Positions 10,668 through 21,597 are shown, numbered from the stretch's first letter. The stretch is 64,000 nt of DNA from Coffea arabica (GCF_036785885.1 NC_092320.1:14881557-14945556), one strand, 5' to 3'. The notes: generated by a model not told the origin, from the sequence alone. Numbers and translations: made by a program.

Positions 10668-11852
10668 GGGCTGTTTGGAACCTGAGTTTTTTGGGAGTTT
10701 GTTTAAAATTTTACTGTAGTGCACTGTAGAATTTTTTAAAAATTTTTTGTAGAAGTTTTTGTAAGGTGAAAAACTTTTATATAATGTGAAAAATTTTGTA
10801 GAAGTTTTTGTAAGGTGAAAGTTTTTTTTTTCCTTTTCTTTTTTTGCTTTTTTTTTCTTTCTTTTTCTTTTTCTTTCTTTCCTCTCTTCTTCTTCTTCCT
10901 TCCCCTACCCCTTCCCCGTTACCTCTGCCTCCCAGCTCCAACACCTCCGTCAGCACTACCTTTCTTCTTTTTTTTTTTTTCTTTTCTCCTCTCCCCCCTC
11001 CCTCTCCCTTCCCCGCCACCCCTTTCCTCCCCTCTCCTCTGCCACCCCCCTCCCACTCCCTTCCCCGTTCCTCCCCCATCTGCCCACCACTCCCCTTGGC
11101 CCGCCACCCCTCCCACACCCTCCCCCGCCACCTCTTATGCCCACCATCCTTTTCCTCCCCTCTGCCCCTTCCCCCTCTCCTCCCGCCACTCCCTCTGCCC
11201 CGCTATGCCCTTCCCCTACCACCCCCTCTGCCCCTTCCCTCTCTCCCTCACCATCCTCTCTGCCCCTTCCCCCTCCCCTGTTCCCCTTCCTGCTTCTCAC
11301 CTTCCCTTTGCCCCTTTCTTTTTTCACATTTTCCCTCTCCCACTCCTCCCGTCTCCTCTCCTTGCTCTTACCGGCAGATGAAGTAGCGAAATGGTTTTTT
11401 TTTTTTTGGGCAATTTTCCTTCTCCCCCCTCCTCCCCTTCCCCTGCCACCCTCACCCTCCTCCCCATGCGATCTGGTCTAGTGACCAAATCGGCCAAAGA
11501 GGAAGGGGAAGGGTGGTGGAGGAGGAGTGGGGGAGACACAAAGAGAAAAAAGACAGAGAGGAGGATGGCAGGGGAGGAAGAAGGGGAGAGGGAAAAAGGG
11601 CAAAAAAAAAAGAAGACAGGCACCGGAAGAAGTGATCGGCGTCGGAACCGGCGGCGGAGGTGGTGGTGGGTTGGAGTGGGGGAGGAAGAAGAAAAAGAAA
11701 AGGAGAAGGGAATTTTTTTTTTTGTGTGTTTTGGATATTTTAAGTGTGTAGGTAAAAAACTTTGAGAAGTTTTTTGGGGTTTCTGTAGTAAAAGTTGTTA
11801 AAAAACTAGTAAGTAAAAAACTTGTTCAAAAACCTGGCTTCCAAACAGGCCC
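10668..11852. mobile_element. Harbinger-like non-autonomous element with polypyrimidine/polypurine core
   Basis: Inverted ends read GGGCTGTTTGGAA on the left and TTCCAAACAGGCCC on the right. They are flanked by the trinucleotide TAA on both sides (10665-10667 and 11853-11855), which fits the 3-bp TWA duplications of PIF/Harbinger elements. Subterminal AT-rich DNA (ATTTTACTGTAGTG, TTTTTGTAGAAG) frames an extraordinary core: from about 10825 to 11480 the plus strand is nearly all C and T, then from about 11495 to 11710 nearly all A and G. Long open frames run through the core in several frames on both strands because stop codons are rare in such sequence; their products are Pro/Ser/Phe or Gly/Arg/Glu strings and are not genes. 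A relative is seen near 40665-41123. Confidence 0.7.
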
Positions 11853-11855
11853 TAA

Positions 11856-12480
11856 ATTTGAGAATAAGAAAATTGGGTGGCTCAATCAAATAAGGATAAA
11901 ATTAGCCACATAAATATAATTGAGGGACTATTTCGCCTTAAGTATAACAATTGAGCGATCAAGTTGGCTCATAATAAAGTTTAAATACTATTTCAACTTT
12001 ATTAAAATAGTTAAGGAGCTAAACTGGCTCGTTCACGGAAATAGTATAGGGATTAACTGGTGTTTTGCATCACATTGGTGCTCATTGCTCATGGATCTTT
12101 ATTCCTCCGTACAAAAGGGGGCCTAAAATTTTTACTTTTTTGTATAAATCACAGGTATTTACGTCCTTTTTATAGTCTGCGATTAATCTTGATCAATCTC
12201 ATCCAAATACTTTGCAGAAAACTCTTGGGTCTTTTAGTTTTATTTTTACCATATGGACCTTTTTTTTTTTCAAGGAAAGAAGCAATACCTTAAGAAATAA
12301 ATAATGTCAAGATTACCTTTTTTTTTTAGTGTATGCGGAGGTTTCGAATCCACGATCTTTTACTTCCACTTCATTTTTCTCGTACCACTTAACTCATCAT
12401 TCTCTCCTCAAACTACATTTAACTTATATGCACAACGATACACTAAAATTCTCACAAGCAAATAATAATTACCTCAATGG
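11856..12480. other. Intergenic upstream of eL21
   Basis: AT-rich, no gene supported. At about 12320-12400 the phrase GGAGGTTTCGAATCCACGAT followed by CGTACCACTTAACTC resembles common plant repeat-derived sequence. It also superficially resembles a tRNA T-arm, but no cloverleaf can be drawn around it. Confidence 0.4.
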
Positions 12481-12499
12481 ATCAAACTTTGTCTGAAAA

Positions 12500-12585
12500 T
12501 GGGCCTTGTGTTACCGATTGCAGGCCCGTTACTTTTGAAGCCCATTATCTTCCCCCAAAAACCCTAGGACCATCCGGCTATAAAC
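12500..12585 (+). promoter_or_regulatory. Ribosomal-protein-type promoter: site II motifs, telo-box, TATA
   Basis: In order upstream of eL21: a site II element TGGGCC at 12500-12505, GGCCC at 12523-12527, an inverted site II (AGCCCA, read TGGGCT on the other strand) at 12539-12544, a telo-box AAACCCTAG at 12559-12567, and TATAAAC at 12579-12585. Site II plus telo-box is the known architecture of plant ribosomal-protein promoters, driving expression in dividing cells through TCP and telo-box-binding factors. The spacing here, telo-box about 130 bp from the start codon, fits that pattern. Confidence 0.7.
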
Positions 12586-12692
12586 AAAAACCACACTCTC
12601 CAGCTCCGCCTTCTCTTTTGTAGGGTTTGTTGTCTCCATTCTCTCATTCTTCACCCACCACTAGCGAGAAAAGAGAGGAGCGATCAGAAAAG

Positions 12693-14128
12693 ATGCCGGC
12701 CGGACATGGACTCAGGGCTCGGACGAGGGACTCGTTCTCCAGAGGCTTCAGGAAGCGCGGAACCATCCCGTTGTCGACCTATCTCCGGACCTACAAAATC
12801 GGACAGTACGTTGACATCAAGGTGAACGGAGCCGTTCACAAGGGTATGCCTCACAAGTTCTACCATGGCCGCACCGGCCGCGTCTGGAACGTAACCAAGC
12901 GCGCCATCGGAGTTGAAGTCAACAAACAGGTCGCCCCTTGAACCATAATCCTGAAATGGGTTCTTCTCCTTTTTCATTTTCGATAATTTGCAATTTCTGT
13001 TAGAATATATTTTCCATTTTCTCTTCTTTATTTTATTTTTTTGTGGTTCCTTTTGCTTGGTGTTTAATTACTTTGTTGAGCATTAGATTAGTAGAAATAT
13101 TTGTTTATTCTTCTTGTTATGGTGGAACTCAATAATTTGTTCATTAGGATTTAAACAAGAAAACCATTTGGTTCCTGGGTTTTTGTTCAGTGATCTGTGG
13201 TGGTTTAGTTGCAAGTCTCATGAAATTGTTTGATGGCTTTGCCTTACGCAGAAAAATGGATTTAAGTGTTTTGTGCTGGTCATTAACCTAGATATGTTAT
13301 TGGGTGTTCGATTGGACTAGTTTTAATTGAGAAATAGGAAGAAGTCGATTGTTTTTGAGCTGATGTAGGGGTAAATTGTTAGTCTAATGTTTTATTTCCT
13401 CGAGTAATGTTGTGATTATGCTATACCTTTTTACATTTTTTTCTGTGTGTTTTTTCTTGCTATTCTTTCCTCAAGGGTCACTGTTATCATGCTAAAGCAA
13501 GTAATTGCATTCTGGTAAAACTGTAAGGAGTGCAATAGCTCATTCAACGAATTATGCTTGTCGATTTTTTTATCATGCTTGTTATGCCTGTCAAAACGAA
13601 GAATACTTTTTTTTTTGCACTGAATTTCAGGTTATGATGTCATCGCCTCTTACTAATAATTTGCCCCTGTTTTCCCCCCTTTCCTCCTCTTCATGAGTGC
13701 AAGTATATTCAAAATTAAGCCCAATTTTGTTCTTCTGTTACTGGTATGCTCTCGTTTGGATCTTTTGCATTGAGAATTGCATGTTAGTTACTGTGTTCAT
13801 CTACCTTTTGCATCGTTTGGATCCTTTTCAAAATTAAGCTGATCTTTGCTTCGATGAATTTTACCTGCAGGTTGGTAACAGGATTATCAGGAAGAGGATT
13901 CATGTTCGCGTAGAGCATGTTCTGCCTTCTCGATGCAATGAGGAGATCAAGCATAGAATCAGGAGAAATGATGAATTGAAGGCTGCAGCAAAGGCAAGAG
14001 GTGAAGTCATCAGTACCAAGAGGCAACCTGAGGGCCCCAAACCCGGTTTCATGGTGGAAGGTGCAACTTTGGAGACTGTAACTCCAATTCCATATGATGT
14101 GGTCAATGATCTCAAAGGGGGTTACTAA
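12693..14128 (+). CDS. RPL21: 60S ribosomal protein L21 (eL21), 164 aa, 2 exons
   Basis: Exon 1 is 12693-12929 (79 codons, [18 protein letters not shown] to VEVNKQ). Exon 2 is 13871-14128, opening [20 protein letters not shown] and ending DLKGGY. The junction is phase 0 with GT-AG ends, and the 164-residue total equals the family length. eL21 is a structural protein of the large cytosolic ribosomal subunit. The basic N-terminus, the [20 protein letters not shown] core and the [15 protein letters not shown] motif are diagnostic. The frame is open 66 bases further upstream, but the ATG at 12693 in context AAAAGATGCCG gives the conserved N-terminus and follows the leader. The upstream site II and telo-box motifs agree with coordinated ribosomal-protein expression. 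The 941-bp intron contains T-rich stretches and nothing else notable. Confidence 0.97.
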
Positions 14129-15289
14129 GTTGGTGCTGTTTTGGAGTACTCTCTGTTTGTTTATGGCTTAAACAATTAAAGACTTAAAAATCTGTTTTTC
14201 TCCTGATAGATTTCAAATTAGTGCAGATTTGGTATTTTTGCAATATTAGTAGAGGCATTGGGCATTGAGTTTTTGTGTTTAATGAAAGCAATGTTGACAA
14301 AATGATGATGTGGTACCCGTTTCCAACCATTTTTGTCTTCGAGCAATGTCACTTTTGTTGCTCCTGACTTCGAGAGTATGTGTTTTCTGCACCGGATATG
14401 TTGCAGCTTCTGTGGATGAGCAATTTGGAAGTTCTTTGGTATAACAACGGGGTTTACAGAAGCATATTTATTTTTTGTCTTTATAGAGTATTTTCTGAAA
14501 CAAAGGACTTTATACAAATGCGGATGGGGTGTAATCTCCACGAAGGTACGAGTCAGTTGAGTGGCTGCCTGGGTTTTCTACTGGGAAAGACGAAGGTACG
14601 AGCGGGGGTCGGGAGACCAAAGAAATGGTTATCGTGGTTTACAAAGTACTTGTAATTTTAAGCAATACGATAAGTCGAGTACTTCATCACCACGCGGCTC
14701 CCGTTTCCTCTGTTGCTGGTGGTCGTGCAGGTGCAGGTGCAGGTGCAGGTGCAGGTGTCGGCGGTGATGCCGGGTAAATACGGTAGCCCATCAACTCGAT
14801 ATTAGTAAATCAACAATTAATGGTTGTGTGTAGCACTTGCAGTATAATTAACAGCGTAAAATGTTGGTTGCTTTTACGTGGTGAGCATTGGACGTTTTCA
14901 ACCTACGTTTTTATCTTTTTAATTATTTTTTTTATCTCATATACATTAACATTGCAAAAAATTCTACAATAATTATTTCAAATAATTTCTCTTGATATCT
15001 TTTGTAGTGGTATATCCAAAATGCCTGCTAGAGGATTTGTTGGGAATTGGAATATTTATCAACTAAGAAGAACTAATCAACATGGATTTTTTTTTTGGTT
15101 AACTACATCCATATTTCCAGCATTGAATTAGACTTAATTGTAGAGTATATAGATTGAATACTATTATAATAATCAAAAAAATAGTACAAGCATAATAGGA
15201 GAATAATGTCAGGAGTAAATGTCATTCCTTTGAATTTATTATTTGAAATGAAGAATTAAAATGTTACCATGTTTTCTAATTGGTACAAT
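14129..15289. other. Intergenic; 3' end of eL21, GGTGCA microsatellite, miniature-element remnant
   Basis: The eL21 3' UTR runs from 14129. At about 14724-14757 the hexamer GGTGCA repeats about five times, followed by a GC-rich tail. At about 14893-15000 AT-rich sequence with CTACAATAATTATTTCAAAT resembles the miniature element at 54250-54420, but clear ends are missing. No gene can be supported. Confidence 0.45.
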
Positions 15290-15445
15290 TTAATTGGGTT
15301 GTAGTTGAGGGCCACAATGGTATATGCAGAAACAAGCAGAGGACTGGTTCACAAACTGCAGTTCCGTTGTACTGTCCACTTTGCAGTCGCCTTGATTGTC
15401 TTGACCTCTTACACCATGCAAAAGCAATCCAGCTTTAAAGAGCAT
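15290..15445 (-). pseudogene. Possible defensin-like peptide exon fragment
   Basis: On the minus strand, after a splice-acceptor-like TGCATGCTCTTTAAAG, a frame reads LLLHGVRGQDNQGDCKVDS and ends in ACFCIYHCGP followed by a short tail and stop. The end of a signal peptide, a short spacer and a closing CxC...C group match the exon-2 layout of the cysteine-rich peptide genes in this window (8642-9167 and the relic at 53475-53946). Only four cysteines are present and no signal-peptide exon was found upstream. It may be a remnant, a diverged member with an unseen exon 1, or chance. Confidence 0.3.
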
Positions 15446-17226
15446 GCAAAAAAAAAAAATTGTTAGTAACAAGAAAGAATATTGCTGGAAGGTTATTTGT
15501 TAGGCAAGCATACCTCTCTTTCTCTAGGAATTTAAATAAGAAATGGGCACTTACCATAACTAAACGCCATGTGATTTTTGATATTAACATTCGTTTTGTA
15601 TATTGTAACACAAATATGTGTCTTAGAAATCATTTCTCTGCTATGACCTTACTTTCCTGCCTCTCATGCACGGCCTTCCTAGGACAATTTTATGTTCATT
15701 TGCTTGGATTTCTAAGAATTTTGAATCCTTTCGATACTCTAATCTCTCCATTTGTTGGACTTTGAAGGACCTTTAAGAATCACACCATTTGGAAATCTTA
15801 CGTTGAAACACGTTTCTATTATCTTATAACTTGTTAATTTTAATATTTGTTTAAAAATCTTTTGTTCCAAGGAAAAAATATTTTGGCTTCTAAGATTGTA
15901 GTTACTATGTAGAGGCTCGAACTCGGACCTTGATTTAGATCCGAGTCTCCAGGAGTCCCAAACTAATTGCTCAGTTTAGTTCTCAAGATGTTCTACTCGA
16001 AGTCTTCTGACTTCCTATATACTTTACATCTTAAAAAAAAAAGACCACGATATGACTTATTTGACTTGTATCAACATCTTGACATATGATCCGCTAGAGA
16101 AGCGGTGCCCTACAAGATTTGGATGACACGTCCTACATTTCTAATTTTTGTAATTTTAAAAGTTTTATGGCCTTAAATTGAAAGCCCTTTGGTTTTCTGA
16201 TTGATAAAGTTTCAAAACCCATAGAAAGAACAATTAGTAAATGATAGAATTTGTGATTGTAATTTGTATGATTGACAAGGTGCACGGACCTAAGAAATTG
16301 CAAGAAGAAGGATGCCCCTTAGGCATGAAGATGGAGCCATTTTCACCATTGTATACAGTCTTGGTTAGCTCGATGTGTTCGTAAAGGTTTATATAATAGA
16401 CAACTCCATGAAATTAAGTTTGTAAAAGATTTGCTAATTAATACCCAATTAAATCTACAATATGCTATTGGTTGCTAATATAGAAGCCAAATCATATTGC
16501 AATTAAAAACCGTAATACAACTTAGAGAAATATTTTGGTATAATTCCCCTTTTAATCATTGGTGCCCTCTTCTTCGACACCAGCTTACTTATTTTTTCAG
16601 TGGTTTCTACTTTATATTGTCCATTTATTCAATGAATCAACCAAACCAGAAGATTTTATTACCATTTTTGGTGAACTTCTTTTCCATTTCTGCCTTCTAC
16701 GGTTTCTTACCTTTTTTTGGCTAACCACCTCTCACTCACCTTTTTAATCTCAATGCGTGCTCTTTATTTTCACATTGTTACCTTTTTATGCTCATCATGA
16801 TTTACCAATGAAATGATGAGTTTTTTTTTAGTATGAGAGTACTCATTAATACACCTAATTTACATCAGAATTGTCATGAGAATGTAAAACCTCTATCTGC
16901 TTTGCATTCAAACATTTTTTCAACTTTGAACATTTTTATTGAATGTAATAGGGGACTCTCATTTTGGGCTAGGTCAAACTAGACCCACCTGGCACTTTGG
17001 GGATGCATGAATGTAGATTAGCTAGTTGGGCTTGGGCCTGAAGGTCAGGCTAGCAACCTTATGTTCTGTATCTTGGCGGTGCTGGTTGAGCGGCATATGT
17101 TGGCTTGCAGCTTCCGGCTTAGAAGCCAGCTTTTAGATTGGGCGCTAGAGTGCGTGCGTGTGTTTTTTGCCCTGTCCATTTTTTGGGCACTAGCGCGTGT
17201 AAATACATGCATGCTACGTATGCAAC
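15446..17226. other. Intergenic, nothing recognised
   Basis: AT-rich sequence with no coding signal. Around 15895-16090 there is more mixed composition (CTCGAACTCGGACCTTGAT), but no feature can be named. The last eight bases, TATGCAAC (17219-17226), are the left target-site duplication of the next element. Confidence 0.5.
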
Positions 17227-17402
17227 TAGGGGTGAGCAAACGGTACAAATACGGTGATTCGATTAATTGAATTCGATTATTTAATTTATAGAAATTTAAA
17301 TTATTTTTAATTTCAAATTGACTATAATCGAATTCATTTCGCAATTGATTTCGAATTCGAAAATGGTAATGAATTCAATTCGGACCGAGTTCATTTATTG
17401 AA

Positions 17403-17440
<38 letters not shown>

Positions 17441-18752
17441 GGCTCCTAAATGATAAGTGATAATCTCATAACCCGACTTTTTCCAAATTCACCTGAACCG
17501 AAGGAAGTGATTGTGTAATTTTCAATTTACAAATTGGTGCTCCTAAATTATAATATATTCATTATGCTCCTCAATGATTTAAAAATTATTACTGATCTGA
17601 TCCCCAAATTTATTCATAATTTAACACATTACGATGTTCTAATCATTTTGTGGTTTAATTGGCATTTATTTGATCACTTATACCTAGAATCCTTAGTCTA
17701 TGATTTAAGAAACACATAAAAAGTGATTAATTTAAACTAGAATAAACCTTAGACTGTTCAATGATTAGTGATAATTTATGAATTTATATATTATAATGAT
17801 TAATAATAAATAATATTAGTTACAAACTTACAAATTATAATGATTAGTGATAAGTTATATTAGTTACAAACTAAAAATTTATTTCATATCAAAATAAAAC
17901 TTATTTACTTACATATGTTATTGTGAAAGTCAATACACTGATACATTGATTTGCAATTCATATACATTCACTTACAATACTTAGTTGTCTTGTCTATACT
18001 TAAAACCCCGAGATTAGTGAATAGAGAATATGAATTTTCATGTAAAATATGCAATGTAAACTTAGAGCACACTAATACTTGCAAGTTACATGTTACGCAT
18101 TTAAATATTCAATAATTCAAACATGAATGATGTATCAAATTACCAATATCTAAATTCTAATTACTAATTATGTTTATTGTTTAATATTTAGTATTATACA
18201 TATATGTATTAATTATTAGCTAATTTTAGTCATGTTACTCGTGTATAAAATAATAAGTATTATAGTTATGTTATATTGTTATGTATTACTATATATTTGT
18301 ATTATTACAGTCATATAACAATTAACAAATGCTAAAATAATATGTTGTATATTATTATATATTATTATTATTATTATGATAAGTACATGATAATACTATA
18401 TACTAACTATTATTAATAGCATTTACCTATATAATATAATAATATATTAGTAGTATATACTAATACTAAATAGCATTTATCTATATATTAAATAATTTTA
18501 TAAACTAATTTGGCATTTGAATGAGGTAATGTGGTGCCCTATTTCATTTTATATAATTTGAATGCGAAATCGGTTATTACCAAATTCATAATCTCATTAC
18601 CTATTTCATACCATATTAGAATTCGATGAATTCGGCACGTACCGAATTTGTACCAGATTACCAAATACCAAATTTCAAAATACCAATTTGAATTTGAATT
18701 TGAATTTGAATTTGGTTATGAATTTGGTATGTACCGAATTTGCTCACCCCTG
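17227..18752. mobile_element. Complete non-autonomous hAT element, 1526 bp
   Basis: The ends are TAGGGGTGAGCAAA and TTTGCTCACCCCTG, an inverted pair with one terminal mismatch. They are flanked by a perfect 8-bp duplication, TATGCAAC, at 17219-17226 and 18753-18760. CAGGGGTG-type ends with an 8-bp duplication define hAT elements. Next to both ends, GGTAC-containing phrases (GGTACAAATAC; GGTATGTACCGAAT) and repeated GAATTTGAATTTG or GAATTCGATT blocks form the subterminal repeats where hAT transposase usually binds. The interior is very AT-rich, holds a TA microsatellite (17407-17438), and has no transposase frame. Confidence 0.85.
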
Positions 18753-18760
18753 TATGCAAC

Positions 18761-18985
18761 AGAATAATTCAAAATTTAAATTTAAATTATTTGACATGCA
18801 TCCACACACTTGCTAGTTTAAGAAAAAATAAAATTTTACACAAGCAATGTAGAAAATATTAATTCTATGTTATGTGTAATTAGGAAGCTTCAACTTTTTT
18901 TAGAGTATAATTATCAAAAGTGCATCTGAAATTTGCAACTTAAGCTCAGAAAGCAGTAAAAATTTTGACACTCAGAGTCTCGTTT
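18761..18985. other. Intergenic, nothing recognised
   Basis: AT-rich flank of the hAT element, no gene signal. Confidence 0.4.
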
Positions 18986-18989
18986 AGAA

Positions 18990-19345
18990 TTACGATTGTT
19001 TATAAAGAAACACTTCTGACACAAGTGTTTTTAACTTTTTAAAATGATGCCTTCTAGTAATTCACATTTTACATGAGTCACAAGTGCTTTAAATGCTTTT
19101 AATTTATTAAGACGGTTGTTTATAAAGAAGCACTCTTGACACAAGTACTTTTAACTTATCAAAATTATGGCATCTAGCAAGCCACTGCATGAGTCACAAG
19201 TGCTTTAAATGCATTTAACTTATCAAGGTGGTTATTTATAAATAAGCGCTTCTGACACAAAGTGCTTTTAATTTATCAAAATTATATCTTCTACTAAGTC
19301 ACATTGTACATGAGTAACAAGTGCTTTCAACTTTACCAAAACACT
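18990..19345. repeat. Tandem repeat, three units of about 115-120 bp
   Basis: Units begin near 18994, 19114 and 19229 with GTT(G/A)TTTATAAAGAA. Each continues with CTTCTGACACAAGTG or close variants, then AACTTATCAAAATTAT, a TCTAG/TCTAC phrase, ACATGAGTCACAAGTGCTTT and AATGC. The unit-to-unit distances are about 120 and 115 bp, and the copies have drifted by substitutions and small gaps. Function is unknown; there is no coding periodicity. Confidence 0.75.
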
Positions 19346-20185
19346 TCAAGATGTTAGGTTTTCCATTTTGGACAATAGTGCTTTTAACTTACCAAAGGCC
19401 TCCCACGCGTTGAATATTACTTGGACAAGATGTTAGCTTTTCCATCTTCGACAGCAGAGGCCTCCTACACGTTGAAATTTTGATACTCAAAAAAACTATG
19501 AAGTGTGTTTACATAAGAGATTATTTGAAATATTATATGAAATAATCATTATAGCACTTCGATGTGAATGAAAAATTATCAAATCTCAGAAATTAGGTTT
19601 TCATTATCAAAATATATGTGATGCATGTAATATAAAAAAATATGTTGAAAAATTTATTTATTATATCAGCAAATATTATTGGACAAATAATTCATATCCA
19701 AACATTTGCATTTTTTTTTAAATTATTTACTAACATGAAATAAAAGAAATTAGAAAAAGTGACAAGATTAGAGTTATATATCTTTTGGATCACTTTATTC
19801 TTCATGATTATAGTCTATTTTGTTTTATTTCAACAAACAATTCAGTTTTTTTTAAAGTGACAAATAAGTTGTCTAATGCACTAATTCAATCATTTCTTAC
19901 TACATATTTTTGAAATTTCATCTATAACAATCACGAAATTTTCAACTTATCTTTTCAAAGTATGTAATCAAGACAGAATCAACTCATTTTTTTTTCTCAT
20001 TCAAAATCAATTTGGAATTAAGATCCGCAAGTCCACGAAAGAATAGTACATTTAAAAGGCTCAAAAAAACACAAATAAAAGTTTTATTTCAAAATCCTAA
20101 AAATTCAAAATATTGGTGCTACCAAAAGAAATAGTCACACTTCGTCAGTAGCGGCGCTGCGGTGATGACTAACATACATGCTTCG
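19346..20185. other. Intergenic with a probable miniature element at about 19507-19707
   Basis: The segment from GTTTACATAAGAGATTATTT to AATAATTCATATCCAAAC has loosely inverted ends of the TTTGGAT/ATCCAAA kind seen elsewhere in the window. GAGGCCTCCTACACGTTGAA and CAAAGGCCTCCCACGCGTTGAA repeat near 19394 and 19456. No gene is present. Confidence 0.4.
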
Positions 20186-20189
20186 TTAT

Positions 20190-20985
20190 TGAGAAAATTG
20201 AGATTTTGGTACCAATGTTAGGTACATTGACAGTTTTTATCCTTATAGTTTGGATGAAAGCAATTTTAGTACCAAATATTTTAATTTTTCAATACATTTA
20301 ATCCAATTGACCAGTTTTATTAGATTGTTACTAGAATCCAGTCACGAGTAGCGCATGTTGTAGCTAAATTTTGAAAAAAATAAAAAGATATTGATATGAA
20401 TTTTGGATTAACTGTTTTTGAGGGTATTTTTAAAAAATTTTACTGTAATAGAGTTTTTAAAGTATATTTTAGAATATTTTTAAAAAATATTTTAAAATAT
20501 TTAAAAGTAGAAGAGTTTCTAAAATATATTTTGAGATATTTTTTAAAATTTTAAACTAATTTTTAGATAATTTTTTAGAGTATTTTTAAAAATTTTTTAT
20601 TATATTTAAAAAACTAATTTTTGAAAAACACTCCAAAAACAGGGAATTCAAACAGATTTATGTTTAATCATATTAATCTTTAATTAAAGGCTATATTAGT
20701 CATATGTTAAGTCGGATGTGCTTACTGTGTGTTAGAAATGGTCTAATTAGTGTCCTTTAATTCCAGGTTATAGCCACCAACAATTATATATATATTTATT
20801 TCAAAATTTAGCCATCGTGCTACTTGCATGACCAGATTCTGCTAATAATTTGTTAAAACCGGTTAATTGCACTAAATGTTCTTAGAAATTGAAACATTTG
20901 ATCCTAAATTTACTTTCATCCAAACTTTAGGGACTAAAACTGCTTATGTCCCAAACATTTAATACCAAAATTGCAATTTTCTCTT
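20190..20985. mobile_element. Inverted-repeat element with a second miniature element nested inside
   Basis: The left arm (about 20190-20330) and right arm (about 20855-20985) are inverted copies. Left features such as ATTTTGGTACCAATG, TTTGGATGAAAG and TTAGTACCAAAT reappear reverse-complemented on the right as CATTTAATACCAAAAT, CTTTCATCCAAA and ATTTGATCCTAAAT. I could not read a clean target-site duplication, so the superfamily is open. Between the arms, about 20395-20660, lies a separate AT-rich miniature element with inverted ends GGATTAACTGTTTTTGAG and CCAAAAACAGGGAATTC. That element is homologous to the one interrupted at 61068-62690. Confidence 0.6.
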
Positions 20986-21414
20986 TCCTCATTTTATTAC
21001 ACGTAGTGACGCGTGACCATTCTCAGTTGTCTTTCTCCTCCCTGGACCCAACACGTCCCTTATATCCCTCCCCAAACAAGCCTTCTATGTTTATTTCGCC
21101 TCTGTAAAACCCTAATCGATTTTCTTTTCTCTCGGGTTCATTTTCACAAACATCCAGTCTACAATACCTTGTCGATCAACCGATCGATTCTCCCAAAATT
21201 GATACTCTTTTCATCACTGCATTAGATTTCCACCCTTTTCTTCACTTCAAGATCTTCTGGAATTCCCGATAAATTACAATATTTGACTTGAAAATTTCTT
21301 GGTAAATTGTAAGATTTTATTGAATTTTAGTTTATTAAATTAACCACATTTTAGGGTTTCCTTGGTGATATATAAAGTGTGGTCAAGGCTGGCGATTGGT
21401 GCCGAGGATAGCTG
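20986..21414 (+). promoter_or_regulatory. Promoter and 5' leader of the CCR4 gene
   Basis: Sequence composition changes here from repeat-like to leader-like. A telo-box-like AAAACCCTAA lies at about 21106-21115, followed by a pyrimidine-rich stretch (TTTTCTTTTCTCTC) typical of plant transcription start regions. A possible leader intron could lie between about 21296 and 21360, but this is not certain. Confidence 0.4.
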
Positions 21415-21597
21415 ATGGCGGATCCGCCTGGTGTCCGCCAAGAATTTATGCTTTTTACTTCAGCTTCTGCCGATTCAGCTGCTGCCGTTGGATCGCTGTC
21501 GTCGTTGAAAATTCATTCTGTTGTTGTAGAAGTAGTAGGGTCTGGAAGACTACAGAAGTGGGCCGATAATCGCGATTGTAGAGTACAAGAATGCTGA
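21415..21597 (+). CDS. Upstream ORF overlapping the CCR4 start, 60 codons
   Basis: The ATG at 21415 (context GCTGATGGCGG, with the favourable +4 G) opens a 60-codon frame, MADPPGVRQEF to CRVQEC. Its stop TGA at 21595-21597 overlaps the main start at 21591 in the arrangement ATGCTGA. The frame differs from that of CCR4. If the leader is unspliced here, ribosomes would normally translate this ORF first and reach CCR4 only by leaky scanning or by termination and re-initiation. I do not recognise the peptide. An alternative is that the true transcript starts downstream of 21415. Confidence 0.5.
   Translation: MADPPGVRQEFMLFTSASADSAAAVGSLSSLKIHSVVVEVVGSGRLQKWADNRDCRVQEC

Noticed and set aside
10777-11765. 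Several overlapping open frames of 70-188 codons on both strands
   Set aside because: They lie in a polypyrimidine/polypurine block of a transposon, where stop codons are rare. The products are Pro/Ser/Phe or Gly/Arg/Glu strings with no domain.
12330-12400. tRNA-like phrase GGTTTCGAATCC
   Set aside because: No acceptor stem, D-arm or anticodon arm can be drawn around it.
12690-12977. Minus-strand 97-codon frame over eL21 exon 1
   Set aside because: Shadow of the ribosomal protein exon, whose plus-strand product is certain.
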